Counted from the first letter of the stretch, positions 28,438 through 37,352 are shown. The stretch is DNA of 64,000 nucleotides from Nonomuraea guangzhouensis (GCF_019396345.1 NZ_JAHKRM010000002.1:434001-498000), one strand, 5' to 3'. A program made the numbers and translations. The notes: generated from the letters alone by a model not told the origin.

Positions 28438-28902
28438 GTGACCGATCTCTACGCGGTAAGGGTGCTGGCCGTCGATCCAGCGCGCCGCCGCATACAACTG
28501 CGGGTAACTGCCTTCAACCCGGACGTATGGCACTGGCCGCTGCCTGACAAGAGCTTCTTCCTCCGTGATCTGGAAGAGGATGAGACCATACTGGACCTTC
28601 TTGTTGACGAGGACGACGGGATGGATCGCGACTTCGTCGAGAGTGTGGAGCGGACTGCGACGCGCAACTACCCCTTCACGGAGGCGGCCGAAGAACGGCT
28701 GTCCGAAAGTGGCAGAGGATTTCCCTGGGAGGATGAAGGGCCGTTCGACGAGATGTCCCCTGAATCCGCCGCGGCCTTCCTCCGATGCGAGGAGATACGC
28801 GTTGGGGCCGATTACGACGTGGTGGTCACCGACTCACGGCTGATCGAGCATCTGAAAGCCGGCGACTGGTGGCGCAGCACCGCTTACCCCGGTGCAGACT
28901 GA
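28438..28902 (+). CDS. Acidic hypothetical protein
   Basis: A 154-residue acidic soluble protein with no signal peptide and no membrane segment. The start at GTG 28438 gives the N-terminus VTDLYAVRVLAVDPARRRIQL; the frame upstream is open but basic and unlike the rest. Third-position GC is high. The pattern YxVRVLxVxPxxRRIxLRVTxFN resembles small immunity- or toxin-linked proteins found next to DUF4259 genes, but I cannot name a family. Confidence 0.55.
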   Translation: MTDLYAVRVLAVDPARRRIQLRVTAFNPDVWHWPLPDKSFFLRDLEEDETILDLLVDEDDGMDRDFVESVERTATRNYPFTEAAEERLSESGRGFPWEDEGPFDEMSPESAAAFLRCEEIRVGADYDVVVTDSRLIEHLKAGDWWRSTAYPGAD

Positions 28903-28929
28903 CGCGGCGAAGCCGACGGACAGCACAGG

Positions 28930-29160
28930 ATGGCGGAGATCGTCAGACGTGATGCCAGCGCGCCGAACCGTCCGCCAGGTTGCATCGTCGAGTGGGAGGG
29001 AGGGCTTCGTATCTGGGCCCGTACGTGGAGCGCAATCATCGATGATTGCGAGGATCGGCTCCATTTCTACCGGGAACGGCTGAGCCATGACCCGGCCACA
29101 GAACACGCTGTGGAATACCTTCGGCGAGTGCATGGGAGGTCGCACCCGAAGCGGTCGTGA
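28930..29160 (+). CDS. Small hypothetical protein, 76 aa
   Basis: A 76-residue basic protein beginning MAEIVRRDASAPNRPPG with WARTWSAIIDDCEDRLHFYRERL in the middle. It follows the previous gene by 27 bp and has a possible ribosome site (CACAGG). No domain is recognised. Coding use is moderate, so the call is tentative. Confidence 0.45.
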   Translation: MAEIVRRDASAPNRPPGCIVEWEGGLRIWARTWSAIIDDCEDRLHFYRERLSHDPATEHAVEYLRRVHGRSHPKRS

Positions 29161-29203
29161 CGGTGCGGGGATAAATGTCGGTGAGGTCCGATATGAATCG
29201 GCC

Positions 29204-29617
29204 ATGGGCACATGGGATGTGGGACCGTTCGACAACGACTCGGCCGCCGACTGGTGCGGTGATCTGCACGACGCAGCCCCTAAGCGGCGTCCTGCTCTGA
29301 TCCGCAAGGCACTCAAAGGCGCTGCGGGTCGTGCGAAATATCTGGACAGCGATGAGGCGGTGGAGGCGATCGCGGCAGCGGCCATTGTCGCCTCTCAACG
29401 CAGCGGCGTGCCGATCACCTCGCCTTATGCGCCGGATTTCCTGCTGGAAGGCGGCAGGGTGGAGGTCGATGACGAACTCGCGGCGCTGGCCGTGCGGGCG
29501 CTGGACCGGGTGGTGGGCGAAGACTCGGAGTGGCTGGAACTCTGGGAGGAGAGCGGCTCCTCTCCGGAGGCCGTAGCCGTCATAGAAGGCATTCGCGGTG
29601 CTCTGGGGAGCAGGTGA
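29204..29617 (+). CDS. DUF4259 family protein
   Basis: A 137-residue protein of the DUF4259 family, with the signature MGTWDVGPFDNDSAADW at its start and VDDELAALAVRALDRVV in the second half. The ATG at 29204 matches the family start exactly; the open frame extends upstream without similarity. DUF4259 genes are common in actinomycete genomic islands. Function unknown; immunity-like roles have been proposed for neighbours but not shown here. Confidence 0.88.
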   Translation: MGTWDVGPFDNDSAADWCGDLHDAAPKRRPALIRKALKGAAGRAKYLDSDEAVEAIAAAAIVASQRSGVPITSPYAPDFLLEGGRVEVDDELAALAVRALDRVVGEDSEWLELWEESGSSPEAVAVIEGIRGALGSR

Positions 29618-29982
29618 ACGACCTCTGAATGCCTTCCGCATGCGACGGTCGCCTGGCGCTCTGCGGTGACGGTTCCCCATAGCGGCTTTGTCGGCGGGGC
29701 GTTCCGATGGGATGGAGGCTGGCCGGGCGGAGAGCGTTGAGCCCATCTCGGAAGGCGAGAGGTTCCTCGTTCCGGGTGCGAGCGTGACGTGACCGCCGAT
29801 CACCCACGTGGAAGCGATCATTGCCGCGTTGCGCCGCCGCCTGGATGGCGCGGTTGGACGCACTGCTGGTGTCACGCCGGCCCGACCAACCGCCAGCGCG
29901 TGGCTCCACGAACTGCTGACTACCGCTTGAGGGTGACAGCGGACGGGGTGAACGTGCTGGTAGCGGCGACAAGCGTGACACC
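29618..29982. other. 365-bp stretch without a convincing gene
   Basis: A 40-codon frame starting at 29809 (VEAIIAALRRRLDGAVG) is open but lacks a ribosome site. The region borders insertion debris and looks like decayed coding DNA. I see no promoter or terminator. Confidence 0.4.
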
Positions 29983-30348
29983 ATGTGCGACGCTGAACGC
30001 ATGCACCTTCCTGGCCGCAAGCGCGCCCGGCAGCACGGTCACACGTTCGTGCGGCGGCTCTGGTGGTCTCGCCGCCCAGGCACGCCCGCGGACCACGCGG
30101 ACATAGCCGAGCTGGATGAGGGGCGGCACGTGTGGCGGGTTGCCTGGTGGGGTGAGGGCTGGGGCGTGTGGCCCGGCTGGAGGCCGGACGTCACGACAGT
30201 GCCCGCCTTCAGCACTGAGGACATCCCTCGGGCCAAACCTGAGGTTGCGGCCCATTGGGCGTTTGAGGTGGTGCCGCCGCTCGGCCGTACGGTGATCGAG
30301 TGCCCGCCGTGGGGAGTCGTGAGCGGCAGCCGACAGGCCCTCAGGTGA
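29983..30348 (+). CDS. Hypothetical Trp-rich protein, 121 aa
   Basis: A 121-residue frame with a notable Trp cluster (VWRVAWWGEGWGVWPGW). Codon choice in the second half is like that of real genes, the first 30 residues less so. No ribosome site is clear at the ATG 29983; a later ATG at 30001 is possible. It borders a broken secreted-protein gene on the other strand. It may be a small real gene or decayed DNA. Confidence 0.4.
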   Translation: MCDAERMHLPGRKRARQHGHTFVRRLWWSRRPGTPADHADIAELDEGRHVWRVAWWGEGWGVWPGWRPDVTTVPAFSTEDIPRAKPEVAAHWAFEVVPPLGRTVIECPPWGVVSGSRQALR

Positions 30349-30700
30349 TCGGTTCGGGGTGGTCGCAGTCCACGTGGCTGCTGGAACTCTCGTCCTGCAC
30401 CTTGTAGGGCTCGCCGTTGGTGAACGTGCCGACGATGGAGGCACGCGCCCGGTAGCTACCACCATCCCGGCATGGGGACACGAGGGTGTAAGACATGGCC
30501 AGGTAGCTGTTCGTAGTAGTCGTGGTCCACCTCGTACCAGTCGGCGAACAGGCCGTCCTTGTGGTCGATGGCGATCCGGGCGTGGAACGTGGTGAGGACT
30601 TCCTGGTCACATGTGACGCGCAGGCTCACTCTGACTCGGGGCGCGGCTGATGCGAATTGGACGGCGGTGAGTGGCCCCCAGGAGTTTCGCAGCCATGGCG
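30341..30700 (-). pseudogene. Frameshifted hypothetical gene, interrupted 5' end
   Basis: Two overlapping minus-strand frames fit one ancestral protein. The upstream part reads RVSLRVTCDQEVLTTFHARIA...WYEVDHDYY in one frame and the downstream part SYLAMSYTLVSPCRDGGSYRARAS...DCDHPEPIT in another. The frameshift is at about 30510-30530. The likely 5' end meets the Tn3-like remnant at about 30727, and no start or signal peptide can be found. Function unknown; the Cys pattern suggests an exported protein. Confidence 0.55.
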
Positions 30701-30726
30701 GCCTTCGGGCTGGGTGGTGCTGCGGT

Positions 30727-31075
30727 CGCCGCGATGCTACGGGCACGTGGGTGAAGAACCATCCGACGGATCTGATCAACGTGGCGTTGGAGCTGACGGC
30801 GTTCTCGACGCTGGACGGCATGGACTCGACGATCCGCGGTCAGGTCAACGGGCGGATCTTTCAGATCTGGCGGCGACTCGCAGGACCGTGCCTGGATCGA
30901 GGCGTTGCTGGAGGTCGGGTCGGGCGGCAAGAGTGATCTGGACCGGTTGAAGAATCGGGCGCGGCGTGCCCCGGCATCCTGGACGCCCTGCGCGAGTACA
31001 TGACCACCCTGGACCGCCGCGCGGCCGAACTCGCGAAGCCCGCGAGATCCTCACCCGCACCGCACAGGGGGTGTA
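30727..31075 (+). mobile_element. Tn3-family transposase remnant (DUF4158-like)
   Basis: Three frames read in order as parts of one transposase: VKNHPTDLINVALELTAFSTLDGMDSTIRGQVN in the first, AWIEALLEVGSGGKSDLDRLKNRARRAP in the second and ILDALREYMTTLDRRAAELAKP in the third. The pattern HPTDLIN...TLD...VNGRIF and SDLDRLK matches the N-terminal DUF4158 region of Tn3 transposases. There are at least two frameshifts and no terminal inverted repeats, so it is decayed. Confidence 0.55.
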
Positions 31076-31135
31076 GAGATCCCGGCACTCCTGGACATCT
31101 CTGGATGAACGAGAAGTCGGAGGAAAGGGGTAGCT

Positions 31136-31684
31136 GTGCCGGAAGCGGACGATGAATTCGCCGCGTTATGGGACGCGCACTATGACGATGTTCTGGGCTA
31201 TGCCGCCCGCCGAGTCGACCACGAGACGGCGCGTGACCTCGCAGCGGAGACGTTCCTGATCGCCTGGCGGCGCAGGGCCGACATCCCCATGGACCGGCCG
31301 TTCCCATGGCTGCTCCACGTGGCCATGAACGTCCTTGCCAACGCGGCGCGCGGGCATCGGCGGCGAGACCGCCTGTGGTGGCGGATACGCGACGACCGTG
31401 GCCTGAACGAGCCGGTCGCCGACGTCGCGACCGGGGTGGTGGAAGACGGCCGCATCGGTACGGCCCTGCGGCGCCTTTCGCCCCGCGACCGCGAGGTCCT
31501 CCAGCTCATCGGCTGGGAGGAACTCGACGTCAATGACGCGGCAGTCGTCGTGGGCTGCTCGGCGAAGACCTTCTCGGTCCGTCTGCACCGAGCCCGCCGC
31601 CGCCTGTCGGACGTTCTCGCCGAACTGGATGCCGAAGGCCAGAGCCGGCCCATCCCGAACCTGCAGAGGAGCTCGCAGTCATGA
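31136..31684 (+). CDS. ECF sigma factor
   Basis: A 182-residue ECF sigma factor. Region 2 (FAALWDAHYDDVLGYAARRVDHETARDLAAETFLIAWRRR) and region 4 (LSPRDREVLQLIGWEELDVNDAAVVVGCS) are complete, with the usual short linker. The GTG start follows the ribosome site AGGAAAGGGG. The stop overlaps the CU044_5270 gene (ATGA), a pair seen repeatedly in Streptosporangiales. The signal that controls it is unknown. Confidence 0.93.
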   Translation: MPEADDEFAALWDAHYDDVLGYAARRVDHETARDLAAETFLIAWRRRADIPMDRPFPWLLHVAMNVLANAARGHRRRDRLWWRIRDDRGLNEPVADVATGVVEDGRIGTALRRLSPRDREVLQLIGWEELDVNDAAVVVGCSAKTFSVRLHRARRRLSDVLAELDAEGQSRPIPNLQRSSQS

Positions 31685-32637
31685 ACGACGACATCCAGGA
31701 GATCCGGCGACTGCTCGCGCCGGCCAACCCGAGCCCACGCGGCGCCCTCGCCGGCGCCGGCAAGGACGCCATCGGTCGCACCGCCTTCAACCACATCACG
31801 CGCGCCGAGTCGGTCAGGCGTGGATTCCTGTCTCGCCGTGCCACCGTGCGGCTCGTCACGATCGGCGGTCTGGCGCTCGCGCTCGCGGCCGGAACGACGG
31901 TGGCTCAGGACCTCGCTCCCGCAGGTCCGGTGGCGAACGCACAGGTCGTACTCAACCAGGCGGCCAACGTCGCCCAGCAGCGGACCTTTACCGCCCCCCG
32001 CCCGGAGCAGTGGGTCTATACCGAGACGCAATACAAGAGACTGGGCAAGCCCGGCAAGGGCGAGGTGCTGACGGCGGAGTCGCCGCTGAGGACCGAGCTC
32101 GACCGCCTGTGGATCCGGGCGGACGGCAAGCGCCTCGCCACCTTGGTGGACGGAAAGGTGGAGGTCTCGCCCACCGGGGGCGGAGTGCCGCCCGTCGACT
32201 ACGCGTCGGTGGCGGCCCTTCCGCGCGACCCGGACAAGCTGCTCGCCTGGGCTCGCGAGAACGGCGGACCTATAGCGGAACCCGACGTCAGGCCATACAA
32301 CGTGCTCTTCGGGTTGATGTTGAGCAACGGGGTGCTGCCCCCAGACCTGGAGGCTGCCACGTATCGTGCCCTTGCGCTGATCCCCGGTATCGAGGTGGAC
32401 GAGGCCGCCGTGGACGACACGGATCGCCCCGTGGTGTCGATCTCCATCGTGGTTGAGGGTTATCTGAAGCAGGAGATCCTCCTCGACCGGACCACGTACG
32501 CCTACCGGGGGCATCGCACCACGGTCATCAAGGACCACACGTTCCCGGAAGGCGGGACGTACAAGGCGGGCGCCGTCGAGAGCTACTCGGTCCGCCTGAC
32601 GACCGGAATCGTCGACCGCTCCGGCCAACGCCCCTGA
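31681..32637 (+). CDS. CU044_5270 family protein, sigma-factor partner
   Basis: A 318-residue protein of the CU044_5270 family, named from its usual place after an ECF sigma gene. Residues 1-55 are cytoplasmic, then one membrane helix (about 58-78) and an extracytoplasmic domain with repeats such as QWVYTETQYKRLGKPGKGEV and IVVEGYLKQEILLDRTTYAYRG, like a lipoprotein/MucB-type fold. It is translationally coupled to the sigma factor and probably acts as a membrane-bound modulator (inference). Confidence 0.88.
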   Translation: MNDDIQEIRRLLAPANPSPRGALAGAGKDAIGRTAFNHITRAESVRRGFLSRRATVRLVTIGGLALALAAGTTVAQDLAPAGPVANAQVVLNQAANVAQQRTFTAPRPEQWVYTETQYKRLGKPGKGEVLTAESPLRTELDRLWIRADGKRLATLVDGKVEVSPTGGGVPPVDYASVAALPRDPDKLLAWARENGGPIAEPDVRPYNVLFGLMLSNGVLPPDLEAATYRALALIPGIEVDEAAVDDTDRPVVSISIVVEGYLKQEILLDRTTYAYRGHRTTVIKDHTFPEGGTYKAGAVESYSVRLTTGIVDRSGQRP

Positions 32638-32910
32638 CTTGAGCCCCTGGGTGTGACGTGCCACGGTCACCCCAGGAGTTCCTCGCTCACTCAGCGCGGT
32701 GCGCACCGTCTCCGGCCCAGATCCGAACCCGGACGCGGCGCGACGTCGTCATCGCCGACTACACATCCCCGGGACTGACGCCTTCTCGATCACCTCCACG
32801 ATCAAAAAGGGGACGATCATCACTCGCCTAGTCCGCCTCGCCATCGGCATCACCGACAAGCCCGGAGTACGGCCCTGAACGGCGGTCCGGCCCGTCTGCT
32901 CCGGTGGGCG

Positions 32911-33339
32911 GTGCCGCTGCTGCTGGTGCTCCCGTCGGCGGTCAACCTGGCCGGCGGGCTCACCTGGATCTGGACACCGTCGCTGCCACTCCCGCTGCTC
33001 CACCTGCTGACGCGGGCCGGCCTGCTGGACGCGTGGTTGGTGCTGGACCTCCTGGCCGCCTCGGGCGTCCTGGGCGGAGCCGCCGTGGCGGCTCTGGCGG
33101 CACGGGAGCGAACCGCCACCGTCCTGCTGCTCGCCACGGTCTCGGCGATCAGCCTCGCCGCCGCCGTGATCGGAGGCGCGTGGCTGCCCGCCTGGTACGG
33201 CGTAGCGTACGGGGGTGCGCTGGCCTTATTACGGAGCTCTGGCCGACGCCGTCCGAGATCACGAGTCTCCGCCGGGTGTGAACATTTCACCGGCCATACC
33301 CGAGATGACCCGGCAAGACCCGGAGGCCCCGAGCCTTGA
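32911..33339 (+). CDS. Small membrane protein with altered tail
   Basis: A 142-residue frame with about four hydrophobic segments (2-25, 42-64, 72-93, 95-107) and a basic, unrelated C-terminus from about residue 107 (RSSGRRRPRSRV). The switch in composition suggests the gene was cut and its tail replaced by other DNA near 33230. The start at GTG 32911 lacks a clear ribosome site. The next 60 bp lead into transposase debris. Function unknown. Confidence 0.45.
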   Translation: MPLLLVLPSAVNLAGGLTWIWTPSLPLPLLHLLTRAGLLDAWLVLDLLAASGVLGGAAVAALAARERTATVLLLATVSAISLAAAVIGGAWLPAWYGVAYGGALALLRSSGRRRPRSRVSAGCEHFTGHTRDDPARPGGPEP

Positions 33340-33399
33340 CGCCCCCGTACGGCTGAGAAGACTCACCAGCGATCCCCTTAAGCGTTAGATTCGCAGGTG

Positions 33400-33523
33400 A
33401 GAGCGCTTCGATGATGATCGGGAAGACTTCGCGGGCAACGTAGCGCTTGAGGCACCGGAGGATCTCTTTTTTGGATTTGGCCTCGCTGGTGCGGCGTTCG
33501 GCGTAGGCGCGGGTGCGCGTCAC
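33400..33523 (-). mobile_element. IS110-family transposase remnant
   Basis: The minus-strand peptide RTRAYAERRTSEAKSKKEILRCLKRYVAREVFPIII is the C-terminal signature of IS110-type transposases (CLKRYxAREV). Only about 40 codons remain; the catalytic DEDD part is absent. It directly borders the truncated duplicate at 33518. Confidence 0.7.
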
Positions 33524-33612
33524 GGCCGAGGCGGGTCAGGACGAGCGGATGGCCCAGGTCATCGAGGAATGGGGGCTGACGCGGAAGGAGGCGTCGGTGC
33601 TGTTCCAGCGGC
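33518..33612 (+). pseudogene. Truncated duplicate of the gene at 36549
   Basis: The frame AGQDERMAQVIEEWGLTRKEASVLFQR matches residues 30-59 of the product of 36549-36842 with one 9-bp (three-codon) deletion. The 5' end stops against the IS110 remnant and the 3' end against the WD40-HEAT gene. It has no start and no downstream part, so it is a fragment. Confidence 0.85.
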
Positions 33613-35607
33613 GATCTTCTCGTCGATGCAGTCGGCGAGCCGTATCTCAAAGACGGTGTACTCGCGAGTCTCGCCGTCTTCCTCATATGTCCTGATGCCG
33701 TCGCCGAAGCGGCGCCGCACCGCCTCCAGCGCCGGTCCGACCTCGCGGGAGGCCGCCAGAGCCGCGGGCGGCATGCCCAGCAGCGTATCGAGCAGGAGGC
33801 TGAAGCCTTCTGTCTCGTCGTCCTCATCGTCCTCATCGCGTACGACAAGGTCGGCCCGCCGCCGGACCTCGGCGGCGATCGTGTCGGCTGTCTCCGGGAG
33901 GCCGATCGCCTGCAGGGTCACCTTCGCCTGGTGCCGGGTGTCCCGGTAGATCTCGTCGTCCTCCAGCACGGCCAGCAGGGTCGGCATCGCGGGCGCCGCG
34001 GCCACACCGGCCTGCCTGAGGGCGTACATGAGCCGGTACTTGGTCGACTCGTCACGGAACCAGTGGTCGGCGTCGTCCCGGGCCGGGAAGGGAAACGCGC
34101 GGAGCGCCGCGTGCACCGCCGGGACCGCGGCAGCGCCTCGCTCGCCCAAGGTGGCCGAGGTCAGGTTGCCGAGGAAGTTGCCGATCCCGGGCAGGCTCGC
34201 GATGAGCTCCTCCGTCGTGGACTCGTCCTCGCCGGTGAAGTACGCCAGCAACCTCCCGGCGGCACCGTGACTGTCGTGACGATCGAACATCCGGTAGAGG
34301 GCGGTGGTGGCCGCTCCCTCGTCGATCTCCGCCAGCGCGATCACCGCGGCCTCCCGGGCCGCCGGGTCCGCACTGTTCACGATCAGGTCCGCCAGCGCAT
34401 CTGCCGCCGTCCCGTGCCAGGCTTCGTCGAGGTCACCCGAGGCCAGCTCACGGACTGCGGCCACGCTCGCCGGGCCGTCGTCCCAGTGGTGGCGAACGTC
34501 GTCGAGCAGGGTCTCCACGTCACCGCCGTCCATCACCCAGGAGGGGCGGCCGACGCGTTGCGGCACGAGCCCGGCATGGCCGGACCAGTGGAGAACGTGG
34601 ACCTGGCCGCCACGCCCGCCGATCAGCCAGCACCGCCCGTCCGGCGTACCCGCCACATGGGTCAGCTCTCGCGGGCCGGAGGGCGTGGGGGGCGCGAAGC
34701 GGCCGACGGGCCCACGGCCGTGCAGCCGCCAGAGCGCGGCCGTACCGTCCTGGGAAACCGACATCACCAGGTCGGTGCCGTGGGCGAGGGCCAGCGCCCG
34801 GACGCGGCCGCCATGCGCCTGAACGCGCCCGAGGCAGTGCCCCGAGCGGGCATCCCACCACGACAGCGAACCGTCCCGCCCGCCGAGCACCACCAGCGGC
34901 CGGTCCGGATGCGCCGCGATCGCCGTCGGACGGGCGGGCGGGACGAACGCGGTCACGACCGCCCCGGTCTCCGCGTCGAGAACGACCACCCGGCCGCGCC
35001 GCGCGGACACTACGAGCCGCCACCGGTCGCAACAGCGCGTCAGCCGCTGATCCGCCGCATCGCGTTCACCGAAGGCCCACACGAGCCCGGCGTCGCCGTA
35101 GGCCTCCCCGGAAGGCCGTCGCCATGCCGTGATCCGGCCCGCGTCACTGCTCACGACGATCAGGCCGGAGGCGGTGCGCCCCAAGGCCATCGGGGAGTCC
35201 GACTTGATGCGGCCGTAGAGGGTGCCGAAGGCGCCCAGCCAGCGAAGGTCTCCACACTGCCTGAGCACCGCCTCCCGGTCCGAGGACGTGAGGAGCCGCC
35301 CGCCGTCCCAAGGGAGCTGCCGCCATTCCAGGGCCTCCGCGGCCACCGTCCATAGCGAGGCAAATGAGCCTGTGGTCAGCAACTTGGGCTGCTTGGCGTC
35401 GCCGATGAACGCGGCGCTCTCCACCGGTCCGCCTTGCAGCCCTCCCATATAGGCGGTCAGCAGGCCGTGGCGCAGATCCCACAGCCGGACCTCGCCGGAG
35501 CGCGCCCCGGTCGCCCCGATCCGCCCGTCTGGGGAGACCGCGACCGCGGTGACGGCGTCGCCATGATCCTCCGACGCTCCGATGTAAAGATCACCTTCGT
35601 CGGGCAT
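33559..35607 (-). CDS. WD40 and HEAT-repeat protein
   Basis: A 682-residue soluble protein. The first 350 residues form about six WD40 units (for example VTAVAVSPDGRIGATGARSGEVRLWDLR), and residues 390-600 are HEAT-like helical repeats (AAREAAVIALAEID...; AAPAMPTLLAVLEDD). I chose the ATG at 35607, with Gly-rich ribosome-like bases before it. The last 18 residues (IAAGTAPTPPSASAPIPR) are encoded antisense to the truncated duplicate, so the gene's tail was replaced by that fragment. Repeat proteins of this kind mediate protein binding; the role here is unknown. Confidence 0.72.
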   Translation of the reverse strand: MPDEGDLYIGASEDHGDAVTAVAVSPDGRIGATGARSGEVRLWDLRHGLLTAYMGGLQGGPVESAAFIGDAKQPKLLTTGSFASLWTVAAEALEWRQLPWDGGRLLTSSDREAVLRQCGDLRWLGAFGTLYGRIKSDSPMALGRTASGLIVVSSDAGRITAWRRPSGEAYGDAGLVWAFGERDAADQRLTRCCDRWRLVVSARRGRVVVLDAETGAVVTAFVPPARPTAIAAHPDRPLVVLGGRDGSLSWWDARSGHCLGRVQAHGGRVRALALAHGTDLVMSVSQDGTAALWRLHGRGPVGRFAPPTPSGPRELTHVAGTPDGRCWLIGGRGGQVHVLHWSGHAGLVPQRVGRPSWVMDGGDVETLLDDVRHHWDDGPASVAAVRELASGDLDEAWHGTAADALADLIVNSADPAAREAAVIALAEIDEGAATTALYRMFDRHDSHGAAGRLLAYFTGEDESTTEELIASLPGIGNFLGNLTSATLGERGAAAVPAVHAALRAFPFPARDDADHWFRDESTKYRLMYALRQAGVAAAPAMPTLLAVLEDDEIYRDTRHQAKVTLQAIGLPETADTIAAEVRRRADLVVRDEDDEDDETEGFSLLLDTLLGMPPAALAASREVGPALEAVRRRFGDGIRTYEEDGETREYTVFEIRLADCIDEKIAAGTAPTPPSASAPIPR

Positions 35608-35882
35608 CCCCGAGAGGTAGCACATTTCCGGTACGTCCGGCGACTCGAAATCCGGACAACGGCCGTGAGCGGCCGGGCCAGACGCCGTACGCCAGCGCCC
35701 TCCGCTCAACGGAAAACTTGCAAGGTCACCCGGGGACGCTGTGACACCTAAGACGGATGTGCATCATGCCCGGCGGGGTTTGGGTCTTCATCGGCTCCGG
35801 GCTGGGCGTTAGAAGACGTCCTGAGATCCGGAAGGGCCTTGGGGAGTGAGCTGGATCAGACCAGGTCTTGGGGTCTGTTGCG

Positions 35883-36236
35883 TCAGCTCCCGTACTGCTT
35901 GGTGTCCGGGTGCTCGATGAGCAGGACATGGGCGGTCTTGTCGGCAACGGGACGGTGCCGCATTCCTCTGGGAATGACGAACAGTTCGCCCGCCTTCAGC
36001 ACCACCGGGTCTTGCCCCTCCAACTGGATCTCGAGGCTGCCGTCCCAGCACAAGAAAAGCTCGTCCTCATCGTGGTGATGCCACACGAACTCGCCTTCCA
36101 CTCGAGCCAGGCGAACAACGGTGGTGTCATTCACCGCCGCCAGAGTGTGCTGCTGAAAGGGTCCTGGGAGCGCAGTGATGGCCTCGGCCACCGAGACCGC
36201 AGCAAGGTGACGCGTAGCTTCATGTTGTGTGGTCAT
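35883..36236 (-). CDS. Cupin-domain protein
   Basis: A 117-residue single-domain cupin. The metal motif is WHHHDEDELFLCWDG (residues about 52-66), with His and Glu as in the first cupin motif, followed by GELFVIPRGMRHRP (second motif). I chose the ATG at 36236; the frame runs 14 codons further upstream without similarity. Such proteins are small metal-binding enzymes or sensors, and no partner is evident. Confidence 0.88.
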   Translation of the reverse strand: MTTQHEATRHLAAVSVAEAITALPGPFQQHTLAAVNDTTVVRLARVEGEFVWHHHDEDELFLCWDGSLEIQLEGQDPVVLKAGELFVIPRGMRHRPVADKTAHVLLIEHPDTKQYGS

Positions 36237-36391
36237 GCCCCAATCCTTGCCGTCAGAGTGGCCCGACGACAGAGCCAATCTGAGAATATTGGTCCTCTTG
36301 GCGGACCAATCATCCGAAGATCATGCTGATTGGCATCACTCTGGTGGTGCGGGTGCTACGCCAGGCGTGAGGAGTAGGAATCGATGCTGGT

Positions 36392-36499
36392 CTCGATGAT
36401 GTTGCCGCCAAGGTCAGTTCGCTCCCAATCAGTCGGCCCGGCGAAGCGTTTTGGGGAGGACGTCCGGAGCGAAGCGAACGTCCTTTTGCGGCGAAGCCG
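36392..36499. repeat. Dispersed repeat, left copy
   Basis: The first 26 bp (CTCGATGATG... at 36392-36417) are identical to 40844-40869. The following stretch stays similar (GGCGAAGCGTT) and contains a CGTCCGGAGCGAAGCG unit at 36461-36483. It lies in the spacer before the thioesterase operon and brackets, with the right copy, the 36.5-40.9 kb gene group. Confidence 0.8.
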
Positions 36500-36548
36500 A
36501 CAGGGTAGGATCGGTTAGCAATTGGAATCGATTGGTAGGCGATGAGAG

Positions 36549-36842
36549 ATGGACGTCGCACGTACGCAGGCCGCACTCCGGCTGATCGCCCGTGGGTTCG
36601 AGGAGCTCGCCGCCGCCCTGGGTGAGGAGGAGGCCGGAGAGGACGAGCGGACGGCCCGGGTCATCGAGGAGTGGGGGCGGCGGGGGCTGACGCAGAAGGA
36701 GGCGTCGGTGCTGTTCCAGCGCCACGGGTTCGCCCCGCAGACGACCGGCGGGTGGGCCAGGGGCGACTGGATCGAGATCGGCGACGACGGCCTGCGCTAC
36801 CTCACCGCGAAATCGCACACCTGGCTGGAGGAACGGGCATGA
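36549..36842 (+). CDS. 97-aa protein, possible HTH
   Basis: A 97-residue protein that is half acidic helix (1-45) and half a possible helix-turn-helix (GLTQKEASVLFQRHGFAPQTTGGWARGDWIE, about 49-77). The stop overlaps the thioesterase start (ATGA), so it is co-translated. A decayed copy is at 33518-33612. No family is recognised, but the duplicated fragment shows it is an established gene rather than a chance frame. Confidence 0.65.
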   Translation: MDVARTQAALRLIARGFEELAAALGEEEAGEDERTARVIEEWGRRGLTQKEASVLFQRHGFAPQTTGGWARGDWIEIGDDGLRYLTAKSHTWLEERA

Positions 36843-37255
36843 CCTTTTCCGTACGCATCGCCATACGCGGCTATGAGCTCGACACGCAGGGCCACGTCAA
36901 CAGCGCCGTCTACCACCAGTACGGCGACCATGCCCGCTGGGAGTGCCTGCGCGCGGCGGGCATCTCGGTCGACGCCATGCGGAGCTCGGGCGTCGGCCCG
37001 GTCACTCTGGAGAACACCATCCGCTACCTCGGCGAGTTGCGCGGCGGGGACGAGGTGGAGGTGACATGCGCGTTCGTGTGGGGCGAGGGGAAAACGTTCA
37101 AGATCGCGCAGGAGTTCAGGCACGCCGACGGGCGGCTGGCGGCCGAGATGACCAGTGTGGGCGGCCTGCTCGATCTGGGAGCCCGCCGACTGGTGGATGA
37201 CCCGGCGGCCCGCTGGCGCTCCCTGGCCGACGCACCGGACGTTCTTGGTCTCTGA
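36839..37255 (+). CDS. Acyl-CoA thioesterase (hotdog fold)
   Basis: A 138-residue 4HBT-type hotdog thioesterase. The signature ELDTQGHVNSAVYHQYGDHARWE holds the Asp/His/Asn active-site pattern (D..GHVN...Y). It is coupled to the 97-aa gene by an ATGA overlap. The substrate is unknown; small acyl-CoA esters are typical. Confidence 0.9.
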   Translation: MTFSVRIAIRGYELDTQGHVNSAVYHQYGDHARWECLRAAGISVDAMRSSGVGPVTLENTIRYLGELRGGDEVEVTCAFVWGEGKTFKIAQEFRHADGRLAAEMTSVGGLLDLGARRLVDDPAARWRSLADAPDVLGL

Positions 37256-37352
37256 AACCACCGACACACCGGATGTGCTCGGCCGTCAAAAAAGAGGGGT
37301 TCCAGTGATGTGGGCCCACTTGAGTGGATTCAGGCAGGAGAGGCCTCTTCAC

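Noticed and set aside
29809..29931. 40-codon plus-strand ORF
   Set aside because: There is no ribosome site, and the peptide matches no family I recognise.
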